Below are positions 27,713 to 36,474 of a stretch of DNA of 64,000 bases, one piece after another; the first letter of the stretch is position 1; each line of letters starts with the position of its first letter. Both the position numbers and the translations under genes were made by a program. This stretch comes from Neisseria sicca 4320 (GTDB taxonomy: Bacteria; Pseudomonadota; Gammaproteobacteria; Burkholderiales; Neisseriaceae). Below the pieces are notes generated by a model that ran no database searches, had not been told where the DNA came from, and saw only the letters and a program-made list of their open reading frames with translations. The stretch lies in assembly GCF_000193735.1 (NCBI RefSeq), contig NZ_AEPF01000058.1:1-64000 (forward strand), written 5' to 3'.

Positions 27713-27772
27713 AAAAAGGGTCGTCTGAAAACCGCTATCCTTTAAAGGGAAATGGTTTTCAGACGATCTTTT
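27713..27772. terminator. Uptake-sequence inverted repeat after purF
   Basis: AAAAAGGGTCGTCTGAAAACC and a partly degraded complement ending GACGATCTTTT, about 24 bases downstream of the purF stop. Confidence 0.65.
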
Positions 27773-27794
27773 GCCTTAATCGTTCAAACCGGTT

Positions 27795-29345
27795 TTATTC
27801 TTCGTCACCCGTATCGCTGATGCTGATACTGATGCTGTGTTCCATCCTGCTCGGGTGGACTTTCAAGCCGCCGCAGCCGGATTTCTCGGCGGACAGGCGG
27901 TCGAGGTAGGCTTGGTCGATGTCGCCGGTTTGATAGATGCCGTTGAAACAGGACGAATCGAAGGACTCGATTTTCGGATTGAGTGCTTTGACGACGGTTT
28001 CTAAATCGCTCAAATTTTGGAAAACGATGCCGTCCGCGCCGATTTCGGCGGCGATTTCCGCCGCGCTGCGCCCGTTGGCAATCAACTCTTCGCGCGTGGG
28101 CATATCGATGCCGTACACATTGGGATAGCGTACTTCGGGTGCGGCGGAGGCGATATAGACTTTGCGTGCGCCCGCTGCGCGTACCATTTCAACGATTTCA
28201 CGGCTGGTTGTCCCGCGCACGATGGAATCGTCCACCAGCAACACGCTCTTGCCTTCAAACTCGGTTTCCATCGGGCTGAGTTTTTGGCGCACGGATTTTT
28301 TGCGCGTCGCCTGGCCGGGCATGATAAAGGTGCGTCCGATATAGCGGTTTTTAATCAAACCTTCACGGTAAGGCTTTTTGAGGTGGACGGCAAGCTCCAT
28401 CGCGCTGGGGCGGCTGGTGTCGGGAATGGGCATCACGACGTCGATGTCGTCCACGGGCAGCTCGCGTTTGATTTTTTCCGCTAAGGACACGCCCATATCC
28501 AAACGCGATTGGTAAACCGATACGCCGTCGATCACGGAGTCGGGACGGGCAAAATAGACGTATTCGAAGAGGCAGGGACTGAGTTTGGCGCGGTCGCTGC
28601 ATTGACGGGCAATCAGTGTGCCGTCAAAGCCGACGAATACTGCTTCGCCCGGCTGGATATCGCGTTCCAAATCGTAGGCAAGCGCATTGAAGGCAACGGA
28701 TTCGGAGGCGACGGCATAGGATTTTCTGCCTGATTCGTCGGTTTGCGAACCCAACACCAGCGGGCGGATGCCGTAAGGATCGCGGAAAGCGAGCATGCCG
28801 TAGCCCGCAATCATGGCAACCACGCCGTATGCGCCGCGCACAAGGCGATGGACTTCAGCAACGGCGTTGAAAATATTGTCGATATTGAGCCGGTGGGGAT
28901 TGGCGTTTTTAGAGACTTCGCGGCGCAATTCGTGCGCGAATACGTTGAGCAAGACTTCGGAATCGGAGCTGGTGTTGACGTGGCGCAGGTGTTTGTTGCA
29001 CACGTTTTCATACAGTTCGGCAGTATTGGTGAGGTTGCCGTTGTGTGCCAAAACGATGCCAAACGGCGAGCTGACGTAGAAAGGCTGCGCCTCCGCGCTG
29101 CTGCCCGCGTTGCCCGCCGTAGGATAACGGACGTGGGCGATGCCCGCGTTGCCAACCAAATCGCGCATATTGCGTGTGCGGAACACTTCGCGCACCATGC
29201 CTTTGCCTTTGTGCATGTGAAACGTTCCGCCCTCGGCCGTTACAATGCCCGCCGCATCCTGCCCCCTGTGTTGCAACATCTGCAAACCGTCGTACAGAAG
29301 CTGGTTTACCGGCTCATGGCTGACCAAACCTAATACACCGCACAT
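27795..29345 (-). CDS. purF: Amidophosphoribosyltransferase, PurF
   Basis: First committed enzyme of purine synthesis: transfers the amide nitrogen of glutamine to PRPP. About 516 residues from the start at 29345 (MCGVLGLVSHEPV), which places the catalytic Cys directly after Met with no propeptide, as in Gram-negative PurF. The N-terminal glutamine amidotransferase domain has RHRGQDAAGI-like and HVRYPTAG motifs. The C-terminal phosphoribosyltransferase has the PRPP loop VLLVDDSIVRGTTSREIV. The frame is open further upstream, but that stretch includes an uptake sequence and is not family-like. Confidence 0.95.
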   Translation of the reverse strand: MCGVLGLVSHEPVNQLLYDGLQMLQHRGQDAAGIVTAEGGTFHMHKGKGMVREVFRTRNMRDLVGNAGIAHVRYPTAGNAGSSAEAQPFYVSSPFGIVLAHNGNLTNTAELYENVCNKHLRHVNTSSDSEVLLNVFAHELRREVSKNANPHRLNIDNIFNAVAEVHRLVRGAYGVVAMIAGYGMLAFRDPYGIRPLVLGSQTDESGRKSYAVASESVAFNALAYDLERDIQPGEAVFVGFDGTLIARQCSDRAKLSPCLFEYVYFARPDSVIDGVSVYQSRLDMGVSLAEKIKRELPVDDIDVVMPIPDTSRPSAMELAVHLKKPYREGLIKNRYIGRTFIMPGQATRKKSVRQKLSPMETEFEGKSVLLVDDSIVRGTTSREIVEMVRAAGARKVYIASAAPEVRYPNVYGIDMPTREELIANGRSAAEIAAEIGADGIVFQNLSDLETVVKALNPKIESFDSSCFNGIYQTGDIDQAYLDRLSAEKSGCGGLKVHPSRMEHSISISISDTGDEE

Positions 29346-29455
29346 ATCGTCTTCTCCGAATTCGAGGTTAACTTGGAAACTAGAATTATAGAATAAATCG
29401 GACAAGGCTGCCCAAATTGTTGACAATATTTTCCTGTCAACCCCAAAAATACGGA

Positions 29456-29498
29456 AACGTCGTCTGAACAAAAGGCTGGAGTTTTTCAGACGACCTTT
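29456..29498. repeat. Inverted uptake-sequence pair in the purF/speE-like gap
   Basis: GTCGTCTGAA and TTCAGACGACC flank about 13 bases between two divergent genes, so it cannot be a terminator for either; uptake signal only. Confidence 0.6.
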
Positions 29499-29558
29499 GC
29501 GGCAGACCATCCCTATTTCAATATACAATAGCAGCTCAAACCCCATTCCTACGACACC

Positions 29559-31073
29559 ATGACCGCCAACCGCACCCTCATCATCTCCGTCTTTATCGTC
29601 GCCAGTTGCGGCCTTGCCTACGAACTCATCATCGCCGCGCTGGCGAGCTATCTTTTAGGTGACAGCATTTTGCAGTTTTCTTCCGTCATCGGACTTTATC
29701 TTTTCTCGATGGGCATCGGCGCGCACCTGACCCGCTACATCAAAGACGAAGACGTGTTGCACCGCTTCATCGAAATCGAACTTCTAGTCGGCATCATCGG
29801 CGGCATTTCCGCGCTGGCCTTGTTCGTCGCTTTCGGGCTTTCCGCCGCCCCGTTCCGCACCCTGCTCTACGCCTTCGTGCTGATTGTCGGCGCGGTCGTC
29901 GGCATGGAAATCCCGTTGGTGATGCGCGTGTTAAACCGCAAAGGCGCAGAATTTAAAGAACTCGTTTCCAAAGTCCTGACCTTCGACTATTTGGGCGCAC
30001 TCGCTGTTTCCCTGCTCTTCCCGCTTCTCTTAGCCCCCAAACTCGGCATGGCGCGTTCCGCCCTCTTGTTCGGCATCCTCAACGCCGCTGTCGCCTACCT
30101 GACCGCGCGCGTCTTCAAAGCCGAACTGCCCCGCTATCGCGCCATCCGCCTGCGCGCGCTGATTGTCTTGTCCGTCCTCGCCGCTACCTTCGCCTACGCC
30201 GACCGCATCTCCTTCAAAGCCGAACAAAGCTACTTCGGCGACCCCGTCGTCTATCAAAGCCACTCGCCCTACCAGCGGCTCGTCGTGACCCGCTGGAAAG
30301 ACGACACCCGCCTCTACATTAACGGCAACCTGCAATTCTCCTCGCGCGACGAAGCCCGTTACCACGAAGCCCTCGTCCTGCCCGCCATGCAGATGGTTCA
30401 AAACGCCGCCCGCATCCTCATCCTCGGCGGCGGCGACGGGCTGGCGGCGCGCGAAGTCTTGAAATACCCGCAGGTCAAACACGTTACCCTGGTCGATTTA
30501 GACCCCGACATGACCGCCACCTTTAAAACCTCCGCCGCCTTAAGCGCGCTGAACCAAGGCTCGCTATCCCATCCCAAAATGCACGTCGTCAACGACGATG
30601 CCGCCAAATGGCTGGAGGGGTCGTCTGAAAAATTCGATGTCATCATCATCGACCTACCCGACCCGTCCAATTTCTCGCTGGGCAAACTCTACTCCGTCCC
30701 CATGTACCGCCTCGTCGCCCGCCATCTTCAGCCGCAGGGCAAAATCGTCGTCCAATCCACCTCGCCCTACTTCGCCCCCAACGCCTACTGGTCGGTCGTC
30801 GCCACCCTCGAAGCCGCCGGCCTTTCCACCGCCCCATATCACGTTTACGTCCCCTCCTTCGGCGAATGGGGATTTGTGTTGGCAGGCTTCGATAAGCAAT
30901 TCCCTGTCCCGCAGAAATTCGACGTTCCCACACGTTATCTAAACGCCCAAACCGCCGCCGAAATGTTCCGCTTCCCACCCGACATGGCAAGACGCAAGGT
31001 CGAGCCGAACTATCTGAACAACCAAATCCTTGTCAGCTATTTCGAAAGCGACTGGCACAACGTCATCCGTTGA
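29559..31073 (+). CDS. Membrane-anchored spermidine synthase-like protein
   Basis: 504 residues. The N-terminal half has about six or seven hydrophobic helices (about 7-30, 38-57, 73-98, 103-122, 142-160, 165-182, 205-222). The C-terminal half (about 240-480) is a SpeE-type methyltransferase fold with the decarboxy-SAM motif ILGGGDGLAAREVLKY, VTLVDLDPDMT and the acidic IIIDLPDPSN. The family is described as polyamine aminopropyltransferase with an N-terminal membrane domain. Real substrate uncertain: PDP replaces the DSTDP of classical SpeE. Confidence 0.85.
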   Translation: MTANRTLIISVFIVASCGLAYELIIAALASYLLGDSILQFSSVIGLYLFSMGIGAHLTRYIKDEDVLHRFIEIELLVGIIGGISALALFVAFGLSAAPFRTLLYAFVLIVGAVVGMEIPLVMRVLNRKGAEFKELVSKVLTFDYLGALAVSLLFPLLLAPKLGMARSALLFGILNAAVAYLTARVFKAELPRYRAIRLRALIVLSVLAATFAYADRISFKAEQSYFGDPVVYQSHSPYQRLVVTRWKDDTRLYINGNLQFSSRDEARYHEALVLPAMQMVQNAARILILGGGDGLAAREVLKYPQVKHVTLVDLDPDMTATFKTSAALSALNQGSLSHPKMHVVNDDAAKWLEGSSEKFDVIIIDLPDPSNFSLGKLYSVPMYRLVARHLQPQGKIVVQSTSPYFAPNAYWSVVATLEAAGLSTAPYHVYVPSFGEWGFVLAGFDKQFPVPQKFDVPTRYLNAQTAAEMFRFPPDMARRKVEPNYLNNQILVSYFESDWHNVIR

Positions 31074-31088
31074 GCTTTTTCCCAAAAC

Positions 31089-31121
31089 AAAGGTCGTCTG
31101 AACACTTTCAGACGACCTTTT
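31089..31121. terminator. Uptake-sequence hairpin terminator after the SpeE-like gene
   Basis: AAAGGTCGTCTGAA and its complement with a 4-5 base loop and T-run, 16 bases after the stop. Confidence 0.8.
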
Positions 31122-31224
31122 GACTACCGGCTTTCAACTCTTACTCTTATTTTTTCGAGTTTGCCAACACAAAGTCGAGCTATAGCTAAATTACTTTATT
31201 TTCGATACGCAATTTACCGGTTGT

Positions 31225-31352
31225 CGTCATTCCTGTGCAGGCGACAATCCATTTTTGAAATTCAGAAACTGTTTTTCAAACCAAGGTTTCTCAAGTTTTA
31301 CGATAGACTCCCGCCGTAGCCTGTCCTCGCGTAGGCGGGGGCGGGAATGACG
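31225..31352. repeat. Degenerate NIME/dRS3 repeat remnant
   Basis: The stretch starts with CGTCATTCCTGTGCAGG and ends with GCGGGAATGACG. These are inverted relics of dRS3 units (ATTCCC-N8-GGGAAT) around an AT-rich spacer, typical of neisserial intergenic mosaic elements. The 453-base gap 31074-31526 contains this and two uptake-sequence hairpins, and no gene that I can see. Confidence 0.55.
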
Positions 31353-31466
31353 AAATTTAATGATATGCCGGAATTAAAATTAAGTATGTTTGCTAGATTC
31401 GGAAGACGTTTCGAATAGGATGTCACATCATGAGCTTTGCCAGCGAAAACCGTTACCCCAAAATCC

Positions 31467-31499
31467 AAAAGGTCGTCTGAATCTTTCAGACGACCTTTC
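31467..31499. terminator. Uptake-sequence hairpin terminator after cysI
   Basis: AAAAGGTCGTCTGAA and TTTCAGACGACCTTT with a tiny loop, just downstream of the leftward cysI. Confidence 0.8.
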
Positions 31500-31526
31500 T
31501 TCCTATACATCATTCCTTACCTGCAC

Positions 31527-33281
31527 TCAAGCCCAGAAATCGCGTGGCGGATCGAGAACAGGTTTGACAATACCGGTGCGGATGGCGAAGTCGCCGAAAC
31601 CTTCGTCGTCGAGGCGGTTTTGCGCCCAGTTGCCGACCCAGCCGTCGACGATTTCGAGGATTTCGGGTTCAGTAATGTTTTCTTTAAAGAGGCGCGGGAT
31701 GCGGGTGCCTTCGCGGTTGCCTCCTGCGTAGAGGTTGTAGCGGCCGACGGCTTTGCCGACCAAGCCGATTTCGGCGAGCATGGCGCGGCCGCAGCCGTTG
31801 GGGCAGCCGGTGACGCGCAGGACGATGTATTCGTCTTCCAAACCGTATTTGGCGAACATTTCGTCGATTTTGTCGGAGAACGACGGCAGGAAGCGTTCGG
31901 CTTCCGCCATTGCCAGCGGACAGGTCGGCAGGGCGACGCACGCCATGGAGTTTTCGCGCTGGATGGTGATGGATTTGCTGATTAAGCCGTGTTCTTTAGC
32001 GATTTTGTCTATGGTGTCTTTCAGCTCGGGCGGGACGTTGGCGACGACGAGGTTTTGATTGGCGGTCAGTCGGAAGTCGCCGGGGTGGATTTTGGCGATT
32101 TCGCGCACGCCGGTTTTCAACGGTCTGCCGGGGTAGTCGAGCAGGCGGCCGTTTTCAATAAATAGGGTCAGGTGCCAGTTGCCTTCGAGGCCTTTAACCC
32201 AGCCGATGTGGTCGCCGCGATGGCTGAAGGCGTAGGGGCGGATGGGTTGGAACTTGATGCCCATGCGCTTTTCGACTTCTTCTTTGAACACTTCGACGCC
32301 GACGCGCTGGAGGGTGTAGCGGGTGCGCGCGGCTTTGCGGTCGCTGCGGTTGCCCCAGTCGCGCTGGGTGCTGACGACGGCTTCGGCGGCGTTGAGGGTG
32401 TATTCGAGGGGGACGAAGCCGAATTCGTAGGAGGTGTTGGGGTAGGTTTTGGTGTTGCCGTGTTCGCTGGAAAGCCCGCCGCCGACAAGGACGTTGAAGC
32501 CGACAAGTTTGCCGTTTTCTTCGATGGCGACGAAGCCTAAATCATTGGAATGGATGTCCACATCGTTGTCGGGCGGGATGACGACGGCGGTTTTGAATTT
32601 GCGCGGCAGATAGGTTTTGCCCAAAATCGGTTCGACGTTGTCGGCGATTTCTTTGTTGCGCGGCTCGGTCGGCTCGGTGGTGAACACTTTTTCGCCGTCC
32701 AGCCAGACATCGGCGTAAGCCATGGTGCGCGGCAGAAGGTGCATGCTGATGCGTTTCGCCCATTCGTAGGCTTCTTGGTGCAGCGGGCTTTGGACGGGAT
32801 TGCTGGTGCAAAGTACGTTGCGGTTGACGTCGCTGGCGGTGGCAATGGAATCGAGGCCGAGTTTGTGCAGGGACTGGTGCGCCAGTTTCAAATCGGTTTT
32901 TAAAATGCCGTGGTATTGGAAGGTTTGGCGGTTGGTCAGGCGGATAGAACCGTAAATAGTGTGGTCGCCGGCAAATTCGTCTATGCCCAGCCACTGTGCC
33001 GGCGTGATGATGCCGCCGGGCAAGCGGCAGCGCAACATCATGTTTTTTAAGGGTTCGAGTTTTTGGCCGGTGCGCTCGGCGCGGATGTCGCGGTTGTCCT
33101 GCTCGTACATGCCGTGGAAACGGATGAGCTGGAAATTGTCGGCGGTAAAGCCGCCGGTAAAGTCGTCGGTCAAATCGTCTTTGATGGTACCGTGCAGATA
33201 GTCGCTGCGGTCTTTCAGGGCTTCGTTGCCGGAAAGCGGGGTATCGGGCAGCTTGGCGCGCGGGTCGGCGGTGGTCGTCAT
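31527..33281 (-). CDS. cysI: Sulfite reductase hemoprotein beta subunit, CysI
   Basis: 584 residues; carries sirohaem and a 4Fe-4S cluster and reduces sulfite to sulfide in cysteine synthesis. The cluster-binding Cys residues lie in [17 protein letters not shown] and [15 protein letters not shown]. The sirohaem-binding Arg-rich segments ([22 protein letters not shown]) are also present. Length matches E. coli CysI. The flavoprotein partner cysJ and other cys genes are not in this window. Confidence 0.95.
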   Translation of the reverse strand: MTTTADPRAKLPDTPLSGNEALKDRSDYLHGTIKDDLTDDFTGGFTADNFQLIRFHGMYEQDNRDIRAERTGQKLEPLKNMMLRCRLPGGIITPAQWLGIDEFAGDHTIYGSIRLTNRQTFQYHGILKTDLKLAHQSLHKLGLDSIATASDVNRNVLCTSNPVQSPLHQEAYEWAKRISMHLLPRTMAYADVWLDGEKVFTTEPTEPRNKEIADNVEPILGKTYLPRKFKTAVVIPPDNDVDIHSNDLGFVAIEENGKLVGFNVLVGGGLSSEHGNTKTYPNTSYEFGFVPLEYTLNAAEAVVSTQRDWGNRSDRKAARTRYTLQRVGVEVFKEEVEKRMGIKFQPIRPYAFSHRGDHIGWVKGLEGNWHLTLFIENGRLLDYPGRPLKTGVREIAKIHPGDFRLTANQNLVVANVPPELKDTIDKIAKEHGLISKSITIQRENSMACVALPTCPLAMAEAERFLPSFSDKIDEMFAKYGLEDEYIVLRVTGCPNGCGRAMLAEIGLVGKAVGRYNLYAGGNREGTRIPRLFKENITEPEILEIVDGWVGNWAQNRLDDEGFGDFAIRTGIVKPVLDPPRDFWA

Positions 33282-33420
33282 AGGGTGCTCCTTATTCTCA
33301 GTTTGGAGCTACTTTAATCAGGTCGTCTGAAAATGGGAAAGAATGGTTTGTTCGATTTAAAGATGATTTCGTTATATCCAAAAGATTGCCTGTAATGTAG
33401 GGGCACACTGCATCAAATAG

Positions 33421-33458
33421 AAAAAAGGTCGTCTGAAGACATTTTCAGACGACCTTTA
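33421..33458. terminator. Uptake-sequence hairpin terminator after the MliC-like gene
   Basis: AAAAAAGGTCGTCTGAA and TTTTCAGACGACCTTT, 17 bases from the stop of the leftward lipoprotein gene. Confidence 0.8.
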
Positions 33459-33474
33459 GCAGGATATTTGATGT

Positions 33475-33939
33475 TTAGCGCACGCTGCAGGAAGTTTCTA
33501 CACGGTTGCCATACGGATCGGTAAAGCTGAAGGATGCTTCGCCGTTTTTCTCATGCCATTCCGCACCTTTGCCGAACAGACCGCGGTTGGAAGTGTAGCG
33601 CGAGCCGGAACCGGAAACATCGGATGACAATACAGCGCGTTTGTCGTCAAGACGCAATTCCAACTGATCGTTATTCAAGTTGCGGACATCAACAGACAAT
33701 CCATTCTCACAAGAGAATGTGCGCAAACGGCGGGACTCTGATGTGCGACGGTTTTCTTCATAACGACGCTCTTCACGGCGCATCTCGTTACGGTCGTAAT
33801 TATTATCACGATTGTCGTAACGGTGTTCATGGCGATGCTCGTGGCGGGAACCATGTTCGAAATCATAATCCATGTCGGGTGCAACGCAGGCACCAAGGGA
33901 TAATGCGGCGGCAACAGCCAGTAATACTTTTGATTTCAT
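33475..33939 (-). CDS. MliC-like lipoprotein, putative lysozyme inhibitor
   Basis: 154 residues. Signal peptide with lipobox (MKSKVLLAVAAALSLGAC, lipid on Cys18). Then comes a low-complexity linker of about 50 residues rich in His, Arg, Asn, Asp and Glu (EHRHEHRYDNRDNNYDRN). The C-terminal domain (about 78-153) matches the MliC/PliC pattern: FSCENGLSVDVRNL, DDKRAVLSS, and a final ETSC that could form the disulfide. MliC proteins block host C-type lysozyme at the cell surface. The charged linker is unusual and may bind metal or span peptidoglycan. GGAGAT precedes the ATG. Confidence 0.75.
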   Translation of the reverse strand: MKSKVLLAVAAALSLGACVAPDMDYDFEHGSRHEHRHEHRYDNRDNNYDRNEMRREERRYEENRRTSESRRLRTFSCENGLSVDVRNLNNDQLELRLDDKRAVLSSDVSGSGSRYTSNRGLFGKGAEWHEKNGEASFSFTDPYGNRVETSCSVR

Positions 33940-34111
33940 AAATATCTCCTAAATAGGAATTTGTCTGCTAAATGCGCTGCCATGTTATAAACATCTCCAC
34001 CTCCAAACAAGCGGGATTACGCTAATTTACCCGATATTCCTAAAACTGGTTGTTTGCAGGCAAAAAAGATATTTTTAATGATATTAACCAACATGAGTTT
34101 ACATGATTGCT

Positions 34112-34141
34112 AAAAAAATCCGCACCATTTTCAGGTGCGGA
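34112..34141 (-). terminator. Intrinsic terminator of the rpmE2-rpmJ2 operon
   Basis: On the minus strand TCCGCACC-7-GGTGCGGA is followed by a run of seven T. Classical form without an uptake sequence. The region from here up to 33940 shows no gene. Confidence 0.85.
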
Positions 34142-34160
34142 CAGTCGATCCAGCCGGTAT

Positions 34161-34286
34161 TTAACGCTGACGTGCCTTAAAGCGCGGGTTACTCTTACAA
34201 ATAACGTAAACCTTACCCTTCCTTCGGACGATTTGACAGTCGCGGTGGCGTTTTTTCGCTGTTTTCAGTGAAGATAAAACTTGCAT
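34161..34286 (-). CDS. rpmJ2: Ribosomal protein L36, zinc-independent paralogue
   Basis: 41 residues beginning [20 protein letters not shown] and ending [11 protein letters not shown]. The zinc-binding pattern of standard L36 (CxxC, later Cys and His) is broken: CQIV replaces CxxC and PRF replaces PRH. This is the form used when zinc is scarce. Its ATG overlaps the TAA of the L31 gene (TAATG), so the two are translationally coupled. Confidence 0.9.
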   Translation of the reverse strand: MQVLSSLKTAKKRHRDCQIVRRKGKVYVICKSNPRFKARQR

Positions 34287-34564
34287 TATTTGTCCTTTCT
34301 AAATGAAGACATCATCGATTGGAAACGCTGATTGAACTTGCTCGCACGCCCTTCCGTGTTAACGTTGCGCTGTCTGCCGGTATAAACAGGATGAGATGCA
34401 GACGACGTATCCAGCGCGAAAAGCGGGTATTCTTTTCCATCTTTCCAAACCATCGTCTTACCATGCGTCTCCGCACAAGAGCGGATAAGCCAGCCTTCAT
34501 TTGCACCACTGTCGAAAAACAAAACAGTACGGTAATTATCAGGATGAATATTCGGTTTCATCAA
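34286..34564 (-). CDS. rpmE2: Ribosomal protein L31 type B, zinc-independent
   Basis: 92 residues. The type B pattern is seen in [48 protein letters not shown] and the C-terminal RASKFNQRF. It lacks the zinc-binding CxxC of the ordinary L31. When zinc is low it replaces the zinc form on the ribosome and frees zinc. A Zur-type operator lies 21 bases upstream, and rpmJ2 follows with overlapping codons, the same pair as ykgM-ykgO of E. coli. Confidence 0.93.
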   Translation of the reverse strand: MMKPNIHPDNYRTVLFFDSGANEGWLIRSCAETHGKTMVWKDGKEYPLFALDTSSASHPVYTGRQRNVNTEGRASKFNQRFQSMMSSFRKDK

Positions 34565-34584
34565 TCAATACTCCATAAGTAATA

Positions 34585-34599
34585 TGTTATAATATAACA
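34585..34599. promoter_or_regulatory. Zur operator of rpmE2-rpmJ2
   Basis: TGTTATAATATAACA, a 15-base palindrome (17 with the flanking A/T) that fits the neisserial Zur box TGTTATDNHATAACA as I remember it. It lies just before the L31B start, where bound Zur would block transcription when zinc is plentiful. Confidence 0.85.
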
Positions 34600-34660
34600 T
34601 TATACGCTATTTTAAAAATATCGCAAGTTTCCCTCCAAATAGCTTTTCATAAAAAAGAAA

Positions 34661-34690
34661 TACGGATAAGGCATTAAACCTTACCCATAC
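34661..34690 (-). terminator. Hairpin terminator after the YwqK-like gene
   Basis: On the minus strand ATGGGTAAGG-7-CCTTATCCGTAT forms an imperfect stem, followed by TTTCTTTTTT. Confidence 0.65.
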
Positions 34691-34713
34691 TTCCTTTTCA
34701 TATATTTTAACAT

Positions 34714-35450
34714 TTATTCAACAACATAACCTTCTTTATCCCAATGCGTTTTTTTCACCAGTTGATCGTTGGAATAAACCGATTCTGACTTTTTGGCACC
34801 ATCTTCATACCATTCCAAAACAATACCGTTGCGACGACCATTAGAAATGCTGATTTCCGATAAAATACGACCATTTTCGTCCCAACTCAAAATCTCAGTC
34901 GGTTTATTGTTGACCATATTCATTTCCATCTTCGGACTACCGTCCGGATACCATTGCTTCCAATACCCGTTGGCTTTGTCGTGTTTGAACTGGATCTCGC
35001 TTTCCTTGACCCCATTACGGTAATATCGCGAACCGGTTCCTTCGCTCAACCCGTTTTGATAAGGCATCACAGCAGATTTCTTGCCGTTCGGATACCAGTT
35101 TGTCCATTCACCGTTCGGCTTGCTGTTTTTATAAGTCCCTACCATTTTTTCTGTCCGTTGAAATGCCAAAGCGTCAACGCCCCATTATCTAACACAGGAA
35201 CAAACACTTTAATTTGCCCTGCAGGAACTTCATACGGATCAGAATATTTCTTCATGGACGGATAATAAAAATCCTGCGCCTTGGCGATACCTGATTGAAC
35301 CGTATATTGTCGGACATATGCAACCGATGACATCGTTGCCGTAATTTTGCCATGTTGATTAAAATAAACAGAATGGGATTGCGCCCATGTTTGAGAAAAT
35401 GCACCTAAAAGCAGTACGGCAGCCAAACTTTTTTGCAAATATTGAATCAT
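34714..35450 (-). pseudogene. YwqK/MORN-repeat secreted protein, frameshifted
   Basis: The 5' part (start 35450) has a signal peptide (MIQYLQKSLAAVLLLGAFSQTWA, cleaved after AWA-like TWA) and runs to LTLWHFNGQK. The 3' part continues in another frame from MVGTYKNSKPNGEWTNWYPN. It carries repeated MORN_2-type units (GxWxxWYPxGxKK: GEWTNWYPNGKK, GYWKQWYPDGSPK, GIVLEWYEDGAKK). The break is a run of six T on the plus strand at 35145-35150; seven would give one protein of about 244 residues. Families of this kind are often named YwqK antitoxin, but no toxin gene is adjacent. Either a slipped homopolymer or a sequencing error. Confidence 0.68.
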
Positions 35451-35797
35451 TGTCAGATTATCCGGAAACTGGAGCCAATAATAACGCTCCTTAGATTAAA
35501 TGTGCAGATTGAAGTATTCCGACGACACTTCATTGTGTCTGTATTATTATAACTTTCATAGCATGAATCGTTAAATACAATATCCTTGCAGTTTTTTGAT
35601 ATTAAGGACAATAATTTTGTAAAATGGTTCAATTCAATACAAACAGCATCAATACATCATTTAAAAACAGGTACCTATCATATTTATAAGGATGCTTATA
35701 AACTAAGTAAATATTTTCTAATACAGAGCAAGCCCCAAAATCCATAAAACAAACAGCCGCTTCCCTTAAATAAAGAAGCGGCTGTTTATCTAATAAA
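35451..35797. other. AT-rich gap
   Basis: No gene seen. It contains the upstream region of the YwqK-like gene and, at its left-reading end, the terminator at 35751-35787. No uptake sequence is visible, which is unusual for a gap of this length here. Confidence 0.6.
35751..35787. terminator. Intrinsic terminator of the pheT-ihfA-merR operon
   Basis: AAACAGCCGCTTC and GAAGCGGCTGTTT form a perfect 13-bp stem with an 11-base loop, eleven bases after the stop of the last leftward gene. A/T flanks on both sides would allow bidirectional use. Confidence 0.8.
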
Positions 35798-36115
35798 CTA
35801 AGCAAGTGCTTTTTGCAAATCTGCCAATATAGAATTTAGCCCTGCTTTAACTTCTTCCGCCTTTGCAGCAGGATGACCGTTTTCATCCAAAGAATCACGG
35901 CTAAAGCGGTCGACATAAGGCGCAAAGGTATCTTTCAGCTTCAACAGTTTCACCACATCGGAACGGGTGTAACGATCGCCGCCGTAACCGACAACGATAC
36001 CGTTCTCATGTTGCCACTGGGCAAATTGTGACGGGCTGATTTGCACCAGTTCGCACATTTCATCCAGTGAAAAATAACGTCTTGCAGGAATAACGGGATT
36101 AACGTTGTTTGTCAT
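35798..36115 (-). CDS. Small MerR-type DNA-binding protein
   Basis: 105 residues from the start at 36115. The N-terminal MerR-like winged helix is [20 protein letters not shown], followed by [20 protein letters not shown], then a short helical tail. There is no sensor domain or Cys pair, so it is a small member of unknown target. The start lies inside the 3' end of ihfA (17-base overlap), an arrangement (pheT-ihfA-merR) conserved in many proteobacteria. Family assignment firm, regulatory role unknown. Confidence 0.85.
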   Translation of the reverse strand: MTNNVNPVIPARRYFSLDEMCELVQISPSQFAQWQHENGIVVGYGGDRYTRSDVVKLLKLKDTFAPYVDRFSRDSLDENGHPAAKAEEVKAGLNSILADLQKALA

Positions 36116-36401
36116 AGTAATGCTCCACCATGCCTTTGAGTTTTTGGCTGGCATGGAAAGTTACTACGCGGCGGGCGGTAATCGGTACTTCTTCGCCGGT
36201 TTTCGGATTACGGCCGGGACGTTGCGGTTTGTCGCGCAACTGAAAATTACCGAAACCGGAAATTTTGATTTCTTCGCCGCGTGCCAAAGTGCTGCGGATT
36301 TCTTCAAAAAAGAGTTCGACGATTTCTTTGGCATCGTTTTTGGTTACATTGCTGACTTTATCTACCAAAATATCGGCCAATTCGGCTTTAGTTAATGTCA
36401 T
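36099..36401 (-). CDS. ihfA: Integration host factor alpha subunit
   Basis: 100-residue DNA-bending protein of the HU/IHF family; with IHF-beta it shapes promoters and recombination sites, and IHF assists sigma-54 promoters. Family signature visible: [20 protein letters not shown], then [20 protein letters not shown], with the intercalating Pro in the NPKTG arm. Downstream of pheT in the same direction, as in E. coli. Confidence 0.95.
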   Translation of the reverse strand: MTLTKAELADILVDKVSNVTKNDAKEIVELFFEEIRSTLARGEEIKISGFGNFQLRDKPQRPGRNPKTGEEVPITARRVVTFHASQKLKGMVEHYYDKQR

Positions 36402-36474
36402 ATTATTACCTTCTGTTGTAACAGGTGCAGATTATTACCAATTTCTATTTAAAATTCAAGCGAATATTTATTTT

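Noticed and set aside
34714..35169. YwqK-type 'antitoxin' as part of a toxin-antitoxin pair
   Set aside because: No toxin-like gene is adjacent, and the product appears to be the C-terminal part of a secreted MORN-repeat protein.
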